Assembly: GCF_047948215.1 (NCBI RefSeq)
Contig: NC_134465.1
Location: forward strand, 45,887,446 to 45,951,445
Source of the DNA: Lycorma delicatula
Taxonomy: Eukaryota > Arthropoda > Insecta > Hemiptera > Fulgoridae
Reading direction: 5' to 3'
DNA length: 64,000 nt
Below are positions 47,094 through 59,982 of this stretch, in pieces. The notes beneath the pieces are model-generated. The model saw nothing but the letters and a program-made list of their open reading frames with translations, was not told the origin of the DNA and made no database searches. The first letter of the stretch is position 1; every line of letters begins with the position of its first letter. The position numbers were made by a program, and so were the translations under genes.

Positions 47094-47530
47094 GGAATGT
47101 TAAAAATCAGGTGGGTGGATAAAGTGACAAATGAAGAGGTGTTGCGGCAAATCGATGAAGAAATAAGCATTTGGAAAAATATAGCTAAAAGAAGAGACAG
47201 ACTTATAGGCCACATATTAAGGCATCTTGGAATAGTCGCTTTAATATTGGAGGGACAGGTAGAAGGAAAAAATTGTGTAGGCAGGCAACGTTCACTACAC
47301 TTCATTTACACTCATACATATCATCCTCATTCATCCTCTGAAGAATTATCTAAACGGTAGTTACCGGAGGCTAAACAGGAAAAAGAAAAAGGCAGGCAAC
47401 GTTTGGAATATGTAAAACAAATCATTAGGGATGTAGGATGTAGGGGGTATACCGAAATGAAACGACTAGCACTGGATAGGGAATCTTGGAGAGCTGCATC
47501 AAACCAATCAAATGGCTGAAAACAAAAAAA
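47094..47530 (+). pseudogene. RTE-like LINE (family L-A), 5'-truncated copy, split by a SINE
   Basis: Begins abruptly at the C-terminal domain (MLKIRWVDKVTNEEVLRQID, RRDRLIGHILRHLGIVALIL), is cut at 47293-47390, then resumes with RLEYVKQI-like text and RGYTEMKRLALDRESWRAAS, a stop and an A-rich tail at 47520-47536. Severe 5' truncation with a tail is the normal outcome of target-primed reverse transcription. Confidence 0.9.
47293..47390 (+). mobile_element. SINE family A, tail-only copy nested in the LINE
   Basis: Only the last ~98 bp of the SINE (actacacttcatttacactc ... aaacaggaaaaagaaa). Flanked by aggcaggcaacgtt at 47279-47292 and its copy ggcaggcaacgtt at 47391-47403. The interrupted LINE frame is restored when one copy is ignored. 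Confidence 0.95.
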
Positions 47531-47536
47531 AAAAAC

Positions 47537-48364
47537 TATTTCTATGTTCTTATAGTATATTAACTGTATTAAGAGGTTATGCTAAAAATTGCATATAAAA
47601 TACTTTTTATTCATAAATTTAGTAATTATAATTCTTAAAAGTGCAATTGTTTTGTTACAAAGGCTATTGAAAAAAATATACTTTACTTGCATAAATTAGT
47701 TACACTGAAATAATGAGAGCATAAATTCAGAATGAATGAAATATAATAATAATAATAATAATAATATTTCATAACACATGTATAATCAATTCAGACACAA
47801 TGTCAACAGGTCAATGCTCTTTTATATTTTAATTTTACTTTTATTATTATTATTATCTAACTGAATTATATTTTTCAATATACTTTAATGAAATCAATTT
47901 TCTTAAATAAAAGCAATTATATTTGAAATAACTATTTTCATTGATTAAATTAATTTTATAATTATTATTTCTTTTCATCGATAAAATTAAATTTTATGTA
48001 GATCAAGATAATAAATAACCAGTACATTCCACATTTATTCTAACAATGTCATCAAATAATGGGCAGTTTTTTGAAATACAGACATAACTTATGTTATAAC
48101 TGAATACTTAATTAATTTTTTTTTTTTTTAACTGATCAATCTTAATTTTGATTTCTGGCAAGTATCTTTTTATTAATAATTTTTCAAACATCTTCATTTT
48201 ACTCCTAATCAAAAACCATAACATTCTACTCATTTCATAACTTCAAAAATTGATAATCTTTTATAAAATATTTATTCATTTCCTTTTAGTAACTATACAC
48301 TAATATCCAATTATGACTACAGATGAGAGGTAAATTCTATAGCATGTGAAGAATATCAGATTTA
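47537..48364. other. AT-rich non-coding DNA
   Basis: An (AAT)n tract at about 47745-47766. No gene seen. Confidence 0.5.
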
Positions 48365-48432
48365 ACTGGGAATCACATTCAAGATCTTCTGGATGAAAGG
48401 CAGAGATGTTACAACTCCACTATGGAGGTTCA
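48365..48432 (-). mobile_element. SINE family B, head fragment
   Basis: gggaatcacattcaagatct, tctggatgaaaggcagagat, then actccactatggagg: the reverse complement of the family B tRNA-like head with substitutions. The tail is absent. Confidence 0.75.
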
Positions 48433-49181
48433 GTTTATTAAGTTTAATCAATAATTTTCCTGTAATTGTTGTTTAACAATGGTAAATTATTGTTATCGAT
48501 CATCAAATTTTGTAATATTTATATCTTTAGGCTCTTGAGTTCAAAAAATAGAAAAAAATCTTGATTAAATAATTTTAAATATATTACATCATCAAAAAGA
48601 ACTGCGAGGACAGACAATCTTACCCAAAGAAGACCTCTTCCAGACTGTAAGCATCCCAGTCTGCCCACAAGTCACGGGTGATGTAAGAGTATCTTTGTCT
48701 AGATCAAGAGCATTAAATTACTAATTAACAAGCTAAAGTATATACTGCAACAATTTTTTTTTTCTTCAGACACTAAAGAGCTACTCAAAACCAGTAACAT
48801 GTTTCCATAAAGAAAAATGTTTCTCATTTAAAATACATGTAACCTGCAGAAATATTCAACTGTATTAAAATTATTTAGCCAGCTCCTCCGTAAAGACATT
48901 TTTAATCTTATTTTGTTTAAAAATATCTACTTGAAACTATTTGAATCGTGTATCTCAGTTATTATTAAAAAAAAAAAAAGTCTTATCCTTTTCATTTTTA
49001 TCTTTTTCAAAGGTAGGAATAATAAAAAAAAATCTTTGTTTTTTTTTAACCGACTTTACCCAGTATATTATGAAGCACTGAAAAGGATTTCCTGGATTAA
49101 TCAGGTAGCCCTCTCACTAGATCATACAATAACTACTACTTCTATAGATGTTACGTCTTCAGCATATATCTTTTCTTTTAC
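48433..49181. other. Non-coding DNA
   Basis: A GC-richer patch at 48605-48700 is unrecognised. The 106-codon frame at 48913-49233 is poly-Lys/Phe text with SINE sequence at its end and is not called. Confidence 0.45.
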
Positions 49182-49405
49182 TTTTTTCTGTTTACCTTCC
49201 AGAATCACCGTAAAGTATTACTTCAGAGGATGATAAGTATGAATGTAAATGAAGTGTAGTTTTGTACAGTCTCAGGTCGACCATTCCTGAGATGTGTGGT
49301 TAATTAAAACTCAACCACCAAAGAACACGCTATCAATGATCTAGAATTCAAATCCATATAAAAGTAACTGCCTTTACTAGGATTTGAAACTTAGAACTCT
49401 CGACC
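49182..49405 (-). mobile_element. SINE family A, head-truncated
   Basis: Tail (ttctgtttaccttccagaat) and body present. The homology stops at aactctcgacc, before the A box region. Confidence 0.87.
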
Positions 49406-50135
49406 ATGAACCTAGCAGGGTCTGATCTATACCCAAATAGAAAAACAAATAACATAATATTGAGCAAAGTTGAAGCACGTGTCCATCTTGCTGCTTCTAC
49501 GGTACAATAAAAACAAGTTTTACACCTGAAATTAAAGAACCACCTGTGAGCAGGTATAGGACTCCTCAATTTTTTGCATCTCCATCCAATTTGGACAAAA
49601 TATGTGCTCAATTAATTTTCATTAATGCCTTCTGAATTATAAATAGTTTTGTAGTTATTTTTTATGTTTAATATCTTTATGTATTTATCTTAATACTAAT
49701 TCACGTGTTTTTGTTTTAAATATCTATAATATTGATATTAATCATATCTACTTTTTTATTTTATAATTAATTCTATATTTTGTGATGCTACTCTGATTGT
49801 TTTATTATAGTTTCCCTTGATCTATCCAGGCAAATGCTAGGTCAGTTCCTTTATTTTATCCCTGGAGTTGTGAATCTACTAATTATTAATATGATTTATT
49901 TATTTTACTATAATTATTACTATTTACTGATTAGAATGAAACATTTATTTATTTATTATTATTTGGATTCAAATAAATTTAAGAAATATTTATTTTTTTG
50001 CCGTGAAAAAGTAGACTTTTGTTTTTTCAATCATAAGTTTATAGTTCTCATACTAAGCCTTCACTACATCTGTATCAGTTTTGTAGGTATGTATATAAAA
50101 TATTATATAATATAAGTTTTTTGCAACTGTGATCT
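49406..50135. other. Non-coding DNA
   Basis: No gene recognised. The text at 49760-49850 resembles 31650-31730 and 39580-39655 (tgatc..ggttt..catggttt/tagtttccct), a possible old dispersed repeat. Confidence 0.4.
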
Positions 50136-50432
50136 TTTCTTTCTTTTTCCTGTTTAGCCTCCGGTAACTACCGTTTAGATAATACTTCAGAGGATGAATG
50201 AGGATGATATGTATGAGTGTAGTCTTGTACATTCTCAGTTCGACCATACCTGAGATGTGTGGTTAATTGAAACCCAACCACCAAAGAACATCGGTATCCA
50301 CGATCTAGTATTCAAGTCGGTGTAAAAATAGCTGGCTTTACTAGGACTTGAACACTGGAACTCTCAACTTCCAAATCAGCTGATTTGGGAAGTCGCATTC
50401 ACCACTAGACCAACCCGGTGGGTTAACTGTGG
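50136..50432 (-). mobile_element. SINE family A, full length
   Basis: Complete minus-strand copy. Candidate 13-bp target duplication with one mismatch: gcaactgtgatct at 50123-50135 and gcaactgggatct at 50433-50445. Confidence 0.93.
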
Positions 50433-50699
50433 GCAACTGGGATCTAAACTGAAATATAATAACGAGATTTATTAATTAAAAACAGAAACATGATATTTAA
50501 TAAATTAATAAGAATTCTGTTTGTTATATAATAATACATTATAGATATATATTAGGAATGGGTAGATATGCTACACATAGATAAAAAACAGGAATTGCCT
50601 TAGTATCTACCTGGATGGATCAAGGGAAAACTATGGTTAAACGTTTTATCACTCGTAGCATCACAAAAACACAATTTTTTTTATCATTATTGATCATTA

Positions 50700-51250
50700 T
50701 AGGACCACATTTAATAGTTTATTTCCGATCTGTCTTCTATTTATCCAGCCTTCATTTTCAAGCTTTGTTATTCCTTTCTCTTTTTTGATCATTTTATATT
50801 ACTTATTACACTCTCTGTTTCCTTTCTGAATCCTTTCAAAATCTTTTACTTTCTTTCTGAATATATTTCTGTTCACTATGTCTGTATGTTTCATACCTAA
50901 AATCTTTAGATCTTCTCTGATTTGTTTGCACGATCTGATATTAGTTTCATCTATATCACATTTATCAAAAAACCTCTTAATGAGTTAATTTTTGTTAAAT
51001 GTCCGTAAAATGCTAGTCTTCATTTTTTTTCTGTGCTTCTGTGAGTCTGCCTGTTTTGAGGTATAATTCATTATTCTTCAACTTTTTCAAACTTTCATCC
51101 ATTTTCCTCGATCTAAGTATCTTTCCTAGCAACTTTCTCTTGCTAATTTCTATTTTGTCTACTTCTTTCTGATTTAGCGTTATACATTCTTCACCACGCA
51201 GGACCTCAGGTCAGATTATTAAGGTGTAGTGCCTAATCTTATCTATTCCA
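50700..51250 (-). pseudogene. LINE relic (family L-B), C-terminal part
   Basis: Minus-strand frames: PEVLRGEECITLNQKEVDKI near 51215-51155, SKRKLLGKILRSRKM, NNELYLKTGRLTEAQKKM, FFDKCDIDET, CKQIREDLKILGMKHTDIVN and RNIFRKKVKDFERIQKG near 50850. Good length for the post-RT region, with scattered stops. Confidence 0.8.
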
Positions 51251-51479
51251 GATATATATATTTTTTTGGTATATACTACTCATTTTCAAATCATAACTTT
51301 TCTGCATTTTATTGATCTTTATTATATTTGCTAAAATATAAAATTGATTATAAAATATTAAATAAATGTAATTAAAGAAAATTCAGCGTTTAAAAAAAAA
51401 ATCAATTAATATTGTTGAAAATTCATCAAAAGAGTAATATTGCTTTTGTAAAAGAAAATATTTTAATTGTATTTTTGCC

Positions 51480-51760
51480 AACCGGGCTGGTCAAGTGGTT
51501 AACTCGGCTGTTTAATAAAAAAAAAAAAAAATTGTATTAACAAATCAGCTGTTTAATAGCTGATTTTTGAAGTTGAAGGTTCTGAGGACCAAATCCTATT
51601 AAAAGTCAGTTACTTTTACAAGGATTTAAATACTAGTCAATGGATACCAGTGTACTTTGGTGGTTGGGGTTCAATTAACCACACAACTCAGGAATGGTTG
51701 ATCTGAGTCTGTACATGACTACACTTCATTTCCATGTCATACATACCATTCTCATCTCAT
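51480..51760 (+). mobile_element. SINE family A, diverged copy
   Basis: Head accgggctggtcaagtggtt, then a local duplication of gctgtttaat flanking an A-run at 51522-51536, box B-like ggaccaaatcctat, and normal body to about 51750. The tail is lost. Confidence 0.85.
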
Positions 51761-53269
51761 TGGGTCATGGGAAAATTGCTTATTGTTCATTAGTTAAACA
51801 GATTGCAGCATACACATTCAGAAAAGATTGTATTTTAAATAAATTGATGGAAAGAGTTTTTTAAATGGTTTGGTAAATTAGGGGGAAAATAGTCACAAAA
51901 ACATAATAAAACTTTCTCGTAAATCAAAATATTCTTTTGAGTTACAAATTTTTACTATTATTTTATTATAATTATAGATCTATTATTAAAAATATCAATT
52001 ATCAGATATTATAATCTAATTACCATGAATTTTAAGATTCTAATTTAACAATTATTGCATATAATTAGTAATATAAAAAGTCAAATAAATAATAAAAAAC
52101 ATGCTAGACATCCCCAAAAAGACATAATTAAAACAATTTTGTTCATATTTGATCATTCAGGGTTGGGATATAAAGAACAAAAAAATTTAATATTAATAAA
52201 AAAAACATAAGATATTCTATGAAACCTTAATTTTTCAAACTTGTTTTGTAAATCATATCCATTTTCATGGTAAAATAAAGATGTGGTAAGCCACAAATAT
52301 AAATAATAATACAGTAAAATAACTTAAGATGTAATGTATTATATTTATTTAAATAGATAACCTTGTAACCTGTAATGAATTATACATTTGCTTGTGTTTA
52401 ATTTTCATTTGTATAAATGCAAACTCTATTCAGTAATTCTTTTCTTCATTAGTTTCTTGAAGGTAAATTTCATTGCATCATCAAAACATTAAAGATTCTT
52501 TCTGTCGTAACAACTAAACTCTATCTTCCATAAATCAAACTCTCTCTCTTTCTCTCTTGCTCTTTCATACTCGTGAACTTTCACCCCTCTTTCAATAGTT
52601 TACGCTCTACTTCAAACAAAGACACACAAACACACACACACAACAGATTCTTTTTAAATCATCTTACATTGTCTTCAATTCTGCTACTCATCAACTTATT
52701 TAATTAAATCAAAGTGTCAAGGTTAAAGTAACGTTACTTAATACAAAAAGTAACTGTCATTAAATTCTAGATCCTTCTTCCCGAGAATTATACACCAGGA
52801 ACTTCATCAGATGTGATGAAGTTACTAAACCAATGATATAATCAGTATAAACTATGATATTCGTTCTATTTACCGTGTTACTATGGCAATATAAAAATAA
52901 ATTTGTTAGCAAACTTAGCTTAGAAGAAACTATATACTATAGAGTTCATTATTTTACTAATGTCTCTTTCTTAACGGACTAAAACAAAAGAAGAGCTAGC
53001 AATGATATTGGTAAAATGTTGTAGCATTTGTATACATTTTAAGCAATCTAATTCTCCCTCCTATTCTGATAAATTTAAAAATTATTTTTACTGTTAAGTA
53101 TAGTTAGGAATTTATATAATTCAAAAATATGAATGACAGGGAATAGATGTATGACTGAAATTACAAGTAAGGGTTGTCATACATCCCTATATTGTTTAAT
53201 TTATATATGAACTTCTTAGTGAATGGATATCTCATTTTTCCTTTTTATGGATATGGAATGGAGAGCAAA
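51761..53269. other. Non-coding DNA
   Basis: A pyrimidine tract (tctctctctttctctcttgc) at about 52543-52565 and a short CA tract near 52624-52642. No gene seen. Confidence 0.5.
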
Positions 53270-53815
53270 AATATTTTGACGATGCTATACACGTATGACC
53301 GAGTTATAATTGCAGATATTGAAGATGTAGCATAAAGAGCTTTATTTAACTGTAAAAGATAGCAAAAAAATATAATTTAAATGGCTCTTAGACAAATCCA
53401 GGGTTATGACTTTTAAGGGGAAATGGCCTTTGAAATATCTTAAGGATACTCTTCTAAAATTTCAAAAGATAATGTCAGTTCCTTCTTGTCTTTTTTGTGG
53501 TGAAACATGGACAAGATTGCAAGCAGCAGAAATGCATTTCTTAAGGTAATTCGGCAGGTTGTACACAAATTGACAAAAGAGATAAATTGACAAATACTTC
53601 ATAACTCAGAGATTCGAAAAGAACTTGGTACGTATGAACTGAATACAAAAGTTGAAGAATATCAGAGGAAGTGGTTGGATCATGTGCAGTGAATAGCAGA
53701 TTCTAAGATGCCCAGAGGATTTTTCATTACACGGGTGAGAAATGTGGGATACTCGAGGAAGAGGTGGCAAGACGGAATTCACAGTGCAAGATGAAGTAAC
53801 AAGCAAAAGCCTAAA
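53270..53815 (+). pseudogene. LINE relic (family L-C), palm to C-terminus
   Basis: Fragments in shifting frames: a degraded active-site zone (DAIHV-PSYNCRY), IAKKYNLNGS-TNPG, then GETWTRLQAAEMHFLR near 53501-53548, AGCTQIDKR, then EYQRKWLDHVQ-like text near 53655-53690 and an EVARRNSQCKM zone. The order is that of the connection and C-terminal domain of an arthropod non-LTR RT. Confidence 0.68.
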
Positions 53816-53859
53816 TACATGACAGACAAGAAGATTTTTACTCTTTTCTGAATATCAAT

Positions 53860-54240
53860 AGTTACGACAAAATTTTTTGAATTTCGAGGGAAGTATCCAA
53901 TAAGATCAATAGTAGCTGTTTGAAAGAAAAATTATGTTGGAACAGGTGTCTGCTTTTTATTATTTGGGTTGTAATCTGTACGTTGATGCATACACGAAGC
54001 AAGTTCCAGTCGGTGTGAGGGGCTATAAAATAAATACATTCTGAAGAATAAAGTTTTAAAACATTATTTTTCTTTATAATAATGACTGTTCCAATATTGA
54101 TGTGGGGAACAAAAGCATTGATTTTAATTAAGAAAGAAGAAACAGGATTTAAACTGTAGAAATGCAATTTTTAAAATTTATAAAAGTTTGTTCTAGATTA
54201 GACAGAATACCAAATAAATTTATTTGGGAAAAACTTTAAC
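53860..54240 (+). pseudogene. LINE relic (family L-C), second fragment
   Basis: FRGKYPIRSIVAV, CFLLFGL, KFQSV-GAIK, ILKNKVLKHYF, then MTVPILMWGTKALILIKKEE near 54078-54140 and TEYQINLF. It overlaps in protein position with the previous fragment, so it is a separate or duplicated copy. Confidence 0.62.
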
Positions 54241-54242
54241 TC

Positions 54243-54925
54243 CAATATTAAAGAGACTATTCCAGGATGCCTTAATATGTCTATATATGCCTATAAGTCT
54301 GTCTCTTCTTTGAGCTATATTTTTCTAAATGCTTCTTTCTTCATCTATTTTCCGCAACACCTCTTCATTTGTCACTTTATCCACCCGTCTGATTTTTAAC
54401 ATTCTCCTGTAGCACCGCATTTCAAAAGCTTCTAATCTTTACTTCTCAGATACTCCAATCGTCCAAGTTTCACTTCCATATAAAGCGACACTCCAAACAT
54501 ATACTTACAAAAATCTTTTCCTGACATTTAAATTAATTTTTGATGTAAACAAATTATATTTCTGACTGAAGGCTCGTTTCGCCTGTGCTATTCGGCATTT
54601 TGTATCGCTCCTGCTTTGTCCATCTTTAGTAATTCTACTTCCCAAATAACAAAATTCTTCTATCTCCATAATCTTTTCTCCTCCTATTTTCACATTCAGT
54701 GGTCCATCTTTGTTATTTCTACTACATTTCATTACTTTCGTTTTGTTTTTGTTTATTTTCATGAGATAGTTCTTGCGTAGGACTTCATCCATGCAGTTCA
54801 TTGTTTCTTCTAAATCCTTTTTACTCTCAGCTAGAATTACTATATCATCAGCAAATCGTAGCATCTTTAACTTTTCACTTTGAACTGTTACTCTGAAACT
54901 AAATTGTTCTTTAACATCATTATCT
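54243..54925 (-). pseudogene. RTE-like LINE (family L-A), truncated at both ends
   Basis: Minus strand. NDVKEQFSFRVTVQSEK-like start near 54925, MLRFADDIVILAESKKDLEE at 54864 (intact FADD active-site box), MKINKNKTKVMKCSRNNKDG, EEFCYLGSRITKDGQSRSDT and FTSKINLNVRKRFL, then shifted SETWTIGVSEK, RRVDKVTNEEVLRKID and RRDRLIG. It stops at about 54243, before the family's normal 3' end, with no A-tail. Confidence 0.9.
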
Positions 54926-55798
54926 GTAGTATATCTGACAAATATTTAAAGAATGATGCAAAGTATAGATGAAGGTGTAAAACTTAGCAAATTTATTGTC
55001 ATTGCATTTGTTTGATGATAACCCTGTACTTAAGGTTAGCTATTGTACATAATAGGTGAAATAACCTTGTCATATTTTTGTACAATTTCAATATCAATTC
55101 CTTTACGTGTATTTGCTTTGTCATTTTCCAAGGGTAAATGTTGTTGAAACTTTTTTTGGATATAAATCTTTTAAATATGTAGAAGACAAGTTTAGTTGAC
55201 ATTTTATGTGGTATGTAGTTTATAGTTAAGTCAAAAGTAACATGTTTAATATAAAATGTATTTTATTCTCAACTAGGAGGGTACATAATCAAAAGGGCCA
55301 GCTCGACCAACATCATTAACTATAAAAGTTCTTTAGTATTTAAAGGAATACTTAATTTACTACTAATCCAGTAAATTCTGTAGTACAGATAGCTTGACCT
55401 ATCAACAAATATTATTTTCAGGATTAAAAAAAAAAATTAAAAATTAAACTTGTATACTCTTCGCAATGTTGTTGATCATGAATTGAAAAAACTAAACCAT
55501 GAAAAATATTTACAATTTACAGGTTTTGATCTACTGTTACTGAAAATGGTATTGAGGTAGAACTCATGTTTAATTTAATAATAAACTACAAGGTATGGTT
55601 TCACTTGGTTGACTCTGTAAAGAAATGAAATAACTAAATATGGAGTAATGAAAAACATCAGATTTTTCATCAATAAGTATTAAAAAATAAATTTTTACAA
55701 CCTTAACATTAAAAATAAAAAAAAACCTTAATGAGAATCTCTTAAAATAAACACTCAACAGTGAAACATTAAAAAAATAAAATTTTGCAAATTTTCCT
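54926..55798. other. AT-rich non-coding DNA
   Basis: Nothing recognised. Confidence 0.45.
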
Positions 55799-56050
55799 CT
55801 TCTTTTTCTGTTGAGCCTCCAGATCCAACGTAAAGTATTACTTCAGAGGATGAATGAAGATGAAATGCATTAATGTAAATGAAGTGTAGTCTTATACAGT
55901 CTCAGGTCAACCATTCCTGAGATGTTAATTGAAACCCAACCACAAAAGAACACTGGTATCCATGATCCAATATTCAAATCCATATAAAAGTAACTGCCTT
56001 TATTAGGATTTGAACCTTAGAACTCTCGACTTCAAAATCAGCTGATTTGC
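55799..56050 (-). mobile_element. SINE family A, head-truncated
   Basis: From ctctttttctgttgagcctc to aaatcagctgatttgc. The box A part and 5' end are replaced by unrelated sequence (gatgtgctattttg). Confidence 0.88.
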
Positions 56051-56722
56051 GATGTGCTATTTTGGGTGTAGTACAGGCAGTGGCAGCTCGCATATAAGCA
56101 CTGTGGAACTGCAGCACCCCCTATTTCCACTTGATATTATCAATAACATTTAATGTAATGTCCTTTTGTCTTTAATTCTTTCTTTATACTTGTACAATAT
56201 ATAATTCTTAAGCTAAATAATGTCAGTAGCCAACCCCCACTGTATGAAAACGATACAAAAATCTTTGTGTGGAATTGTGCCCTTTATAGTTGCAGCAGTG
56301 TGGTGTTTGGTTGTTGTGTGCATGTGCATGTGCACATAGGAAGCTTCATGCAAGGCTGCAAGTAAGAGAGAGCACTGTTGCTCCTGCAGTTTTGACCTTG
56401 ACGTGCTTGTGGAAGGTAGTTTTTTTTTTACTGGAAGTGTGTTTATGGAACATTCCTTGTTCGTCCCGTTTTCTAGTTTAGTCGGTGGAAGGAATATGAA
56501 AGCGGTTTAGTTATTTTTTCAGAAGCAATCAGAAGATGGCAGTAAGCAAGGGCTCTTTGATTGTCAAATTTCTCCAAAAAACACGCTGGAACTGCGAAAA
56601 AAGGTAATTAGTAAAAACTAATTATGTATTTGTTTCTGTGTACATAGAAATTTAAATTAAGCACCGTTGGACTATAGTGTTTTTAAGTGAATAATTTATT
56701 AAAGTTACAATCTAATAATACT
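56051..56722. other. Unassigned, GC-richer non-coding DNA
   Basis: 56060-56560 is less AT-rich than its surroundings and holds a 63-codon frame (56290-56481) rich in Cys and Ala. I recognise nothing in it. It could be non-coding transposon or UTR sequence. Confidence 0.35.
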
Positions 56723-57024
56723 TACTCTTTCTTTTTCCTGTTTAGCCTCCGGTAACTACCGTTTAGATAATACTTCAGAGGATGAATGAGGATGATATGT
56801 ATGAGTGTAAATGAAGTGTAGTCTTGTACATTCTCAGTTCGACCAATCCTGAGATGTGTGGTTAATTGAAACCCAACCACCAAAGAACACCGGTATCCAC
56901 GATCTAGCATTCAAATCCATGTAAAAATAACTGGCTTTACTAGGACTTGAATGCTGGAACTCTCGGCTTCCAAATCAGCTGATTTGGGAAGACGCGTTCA
57001 CCACTAGACCAACCCGGTGGGTTT
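56723..57024 (-). mobile_element. SINE family A, full length
   Basis: Intact minus-strand copy with both boxes and the ccaaatcagctgatttgg palindrome. Flanked by a perfect 13-bp target duplication atctaataatact at 56710-56722 and 57025-57037. Confidence 0.96.
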
Positions 57025-57926
<902 letters not shown>

Positions 57927-58210
57927 CCCATCGGGTTGGTCTTGTGGTTAACGCGTCTTCCCAAATCAGCTGATTTGGAAGTCGAGAGTTACAGCGTTCA
58001 AGTCCTAGTAAAGCCAGTTATTTTTACACGGATTTGAATACTAGATCGTGGATACCGGTGTTCTTTGGTGGTTGGGTTTCAATTAACCACACATCTCAGG
58101 TATGGTCGAACTGAGAATGTACAAGACTACACTCATACATATCATCCTCATTCATCCTCTGAAGAATTATCTAAACGGTAGTTACAGGAGGCTAAACAGG
58201 AAAAAAAGGA
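57927..58210 (+). mobile_element. SINE family A, full length, at a transposase start codon
   Basis: 284 bp from cccatcgggttggtcttgtg to aaacaggaaaaaaagga. Flanked by a perfect 16-bp target duplication agttatgtttgtgtaa at 57911-57926 and 58211-58226. The ATG of the transposase relic is at 58228. Confidence 0.97.
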
Positions 58211-58227
58211 AGTTATGTTTGTGTAAA

Positions 58228-58848
58228 ATGCTTTATTCAATCCAAGAGAGAATAACTATAGTTGAGGCCTATTCTTTCTGGATCGTTTGAATCACGTCGT
58301 GTATTCGTAGAAAAGAATGCCTGTATCCCAGCGAAGAGTATACATACACGATTTAGTTAAAAAAAATGGCGTACAACGGATTCGGTTTCAAATGTAAAAC
58401 GAAATAGGCAACCTTCCGTTAGGACTCCACAGGCTATTGCCGATATTGAAAGGAGAATTACAGCCGGTCCAGAAGATACCATTTTCGAAGAATTCTGTGC
58501 GCAGTTAACTGATAATGAAAAAGAATACATCTTCTTCCAGCAAGACGGAGAAACTTATCACATATCAAACGATTCACTTAAACGCGTTCATGCAGATTTC
58601 AAAAATGAACGAGCTGTCAGTAGAGGACGGTGGTCTCCACGTTCCCCAAAGTTGTCTACTTGCGATTTTTTCCTTTGGGGCTACTTAAAGGAGAGAATTT
58701 ATGAATCTAATTCCCACAATATTGATGAACTAAAGGTAAACATTCAACAAGAAATCAACGCAATTGACAAAATCGATTTGCCTCACATGACTCTCAACAT
58801 GATCAGTCGAGTACAAAAATGTATCGCTGCCCAAGGTGTTCAGTTTTA
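58228..58848 (+). pseudogene. Internally deleted Tc1/mariner-superfamily transposase
   Basis: Starts MLYSIQERITIVEAYSF (N-terminal helix-turn-helix), continues through an ADIERRITAGPEDTIFEEFC-type junction near 58440-58500, then QLTDNEKEYIFFQQDGETYH (second Asp) near 58505-58560. It closes with SPKLSTCDFFLWGYLKERIY (third acidic region) and an open frame to the stop at 58848. Compared with family members, the section between the N-terminal DNA-binding domain and the second catalytic Asp is missing, so the first Asp is gone. An early TGA also breaks the N-terminal frame. Confidence 0.87.
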
Positions 58849-58989
58849 ACAACTTTTTTAACAATAGGGTAAATAAATGAAACATTTATATTTTTCTTAT
58901 TTAATTTATCCGTATCATTCATAAAATTTCATTCCAATATAACTTACCAATTCTGCAGCGGTTACGTTAGTTAGGGTCGGTTTTACGTT

Positions 58990-59055
58990 GCTCTCCCTGT
59001 AGTAGCGTCTAATCTTTTCATCCGAAGGTCCTGGGTTCGAATCCCGATCGGGTAT
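58990..59055 (+). mobile_element. SINE family B, head fragment
   Basis: gtagtagcgtctaatctttt, catccgaaggtcctgg, then gttcgaatcccgatcgggta: the box B half of the family B head. The 5' end and tail are lost. Confidence 0.75.
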
Positions 59056-59289
59056 ATCTTTTTCATTCACTAAAAAGTCTTCAATATAGTCTGATATCGT
59101 TCTGATGTGATGTATTTTTTTTATTATTTTTTTTTTTATAAAAATGTAATACAATCTCTACATTCCACAGAGCCTTTATTTCACATTCAGTAGAAAAATC
59201 TTTTCATCGTTTCTCTGTGTTCCTTTTCTTATAATAATTAAGACGTAAATATCAAATTACCACCACATAACTCAAACTTAAGGCATTAT

Positions 59290-59745
59290 TATAAAACTGT
59301 GGTCCTACTAGAAGCTCTGCATGGTGCAGAATTTTTACTGTACTTTTCAGAAAAAGAAATCACAAAAGTAGAGAAAAGAAAACTAACATACGATCCAAAA
59401 TATGAAGATGGAATATACAAATTGAAAAGGGAAAAATAAATGTACATATATACAGAAAGGAATTGGGGATTTAATAGAAAAAAAAAAGTTTTTATAGACG
59501 TTTATACAGAATGAACAACAATGGATTGTCAAAGAGAATATCTGATTTTTACGAAAACAGAACCATAAAACACACACGGTTTAAAGAAATAGAAAAAGAT
59601 TAAATATCTTTAAAGATTTGATTGATCAAAGTGATTAATCTAGAAAATTAATAAAAGAACCTAACTTTTTAGAAAGAAAAGGAAAGTTAAAAAACTGAAT
59701 AAATGGAGAAAAGAAAGGAAACAACAATTTAAACTTAGTGCCGTC
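59290..59745 (+). pseudogene. LINE relic (family L-B), C-terminal end
   Basis: VLLEALHGAEFLLYFSEKEI, KVEKRKLTYDPKYEDGIYKL near 59365-59420, MYIYTERNW, REYLIFTKTEP-NTHGLKK and RKLIKEPNFLERKGKLKN near 59640-59695. It follows the same order as 50.7-51.2 kb (minus) with stops. Confidence 0.75.
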
Positions 59746-59982
59746 ACAGCCCAAGAAAATAATACTGACAGCATACGCCGATCAACTTTGCTCTGCCCCC
59801 TTCAAACACCAAATTCGAAAATAGTAGGTTCAATCCTCAATCCGTTGCAGACAGTATTACCTCTAATCGTACTACCAACAAACACTACGATGACCGTTTT
59901 TGGGAGCTTGCCGGACTCAAGCTGGTCTCGACGTAGCGCTGATTTTTCTGAGTATATCAGTTAATTATTATTATTAGTATAT
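59746..59982. other. Unassigned
   Basis: A short GC-richer segment after the LINE relic; no family recognised. Confidence 0.3.

Noticed and set aside
48913..49233. 106-codon plus-strand frame
   Set aside because: Low-complexity A/T-run translation ending in SINE A sequence; no family features.
56290..56481. 63-codon Cys/Ala-rich frame in a GC-richer island
   Set aside because: No signal peptide, splice context or family match that I can support.
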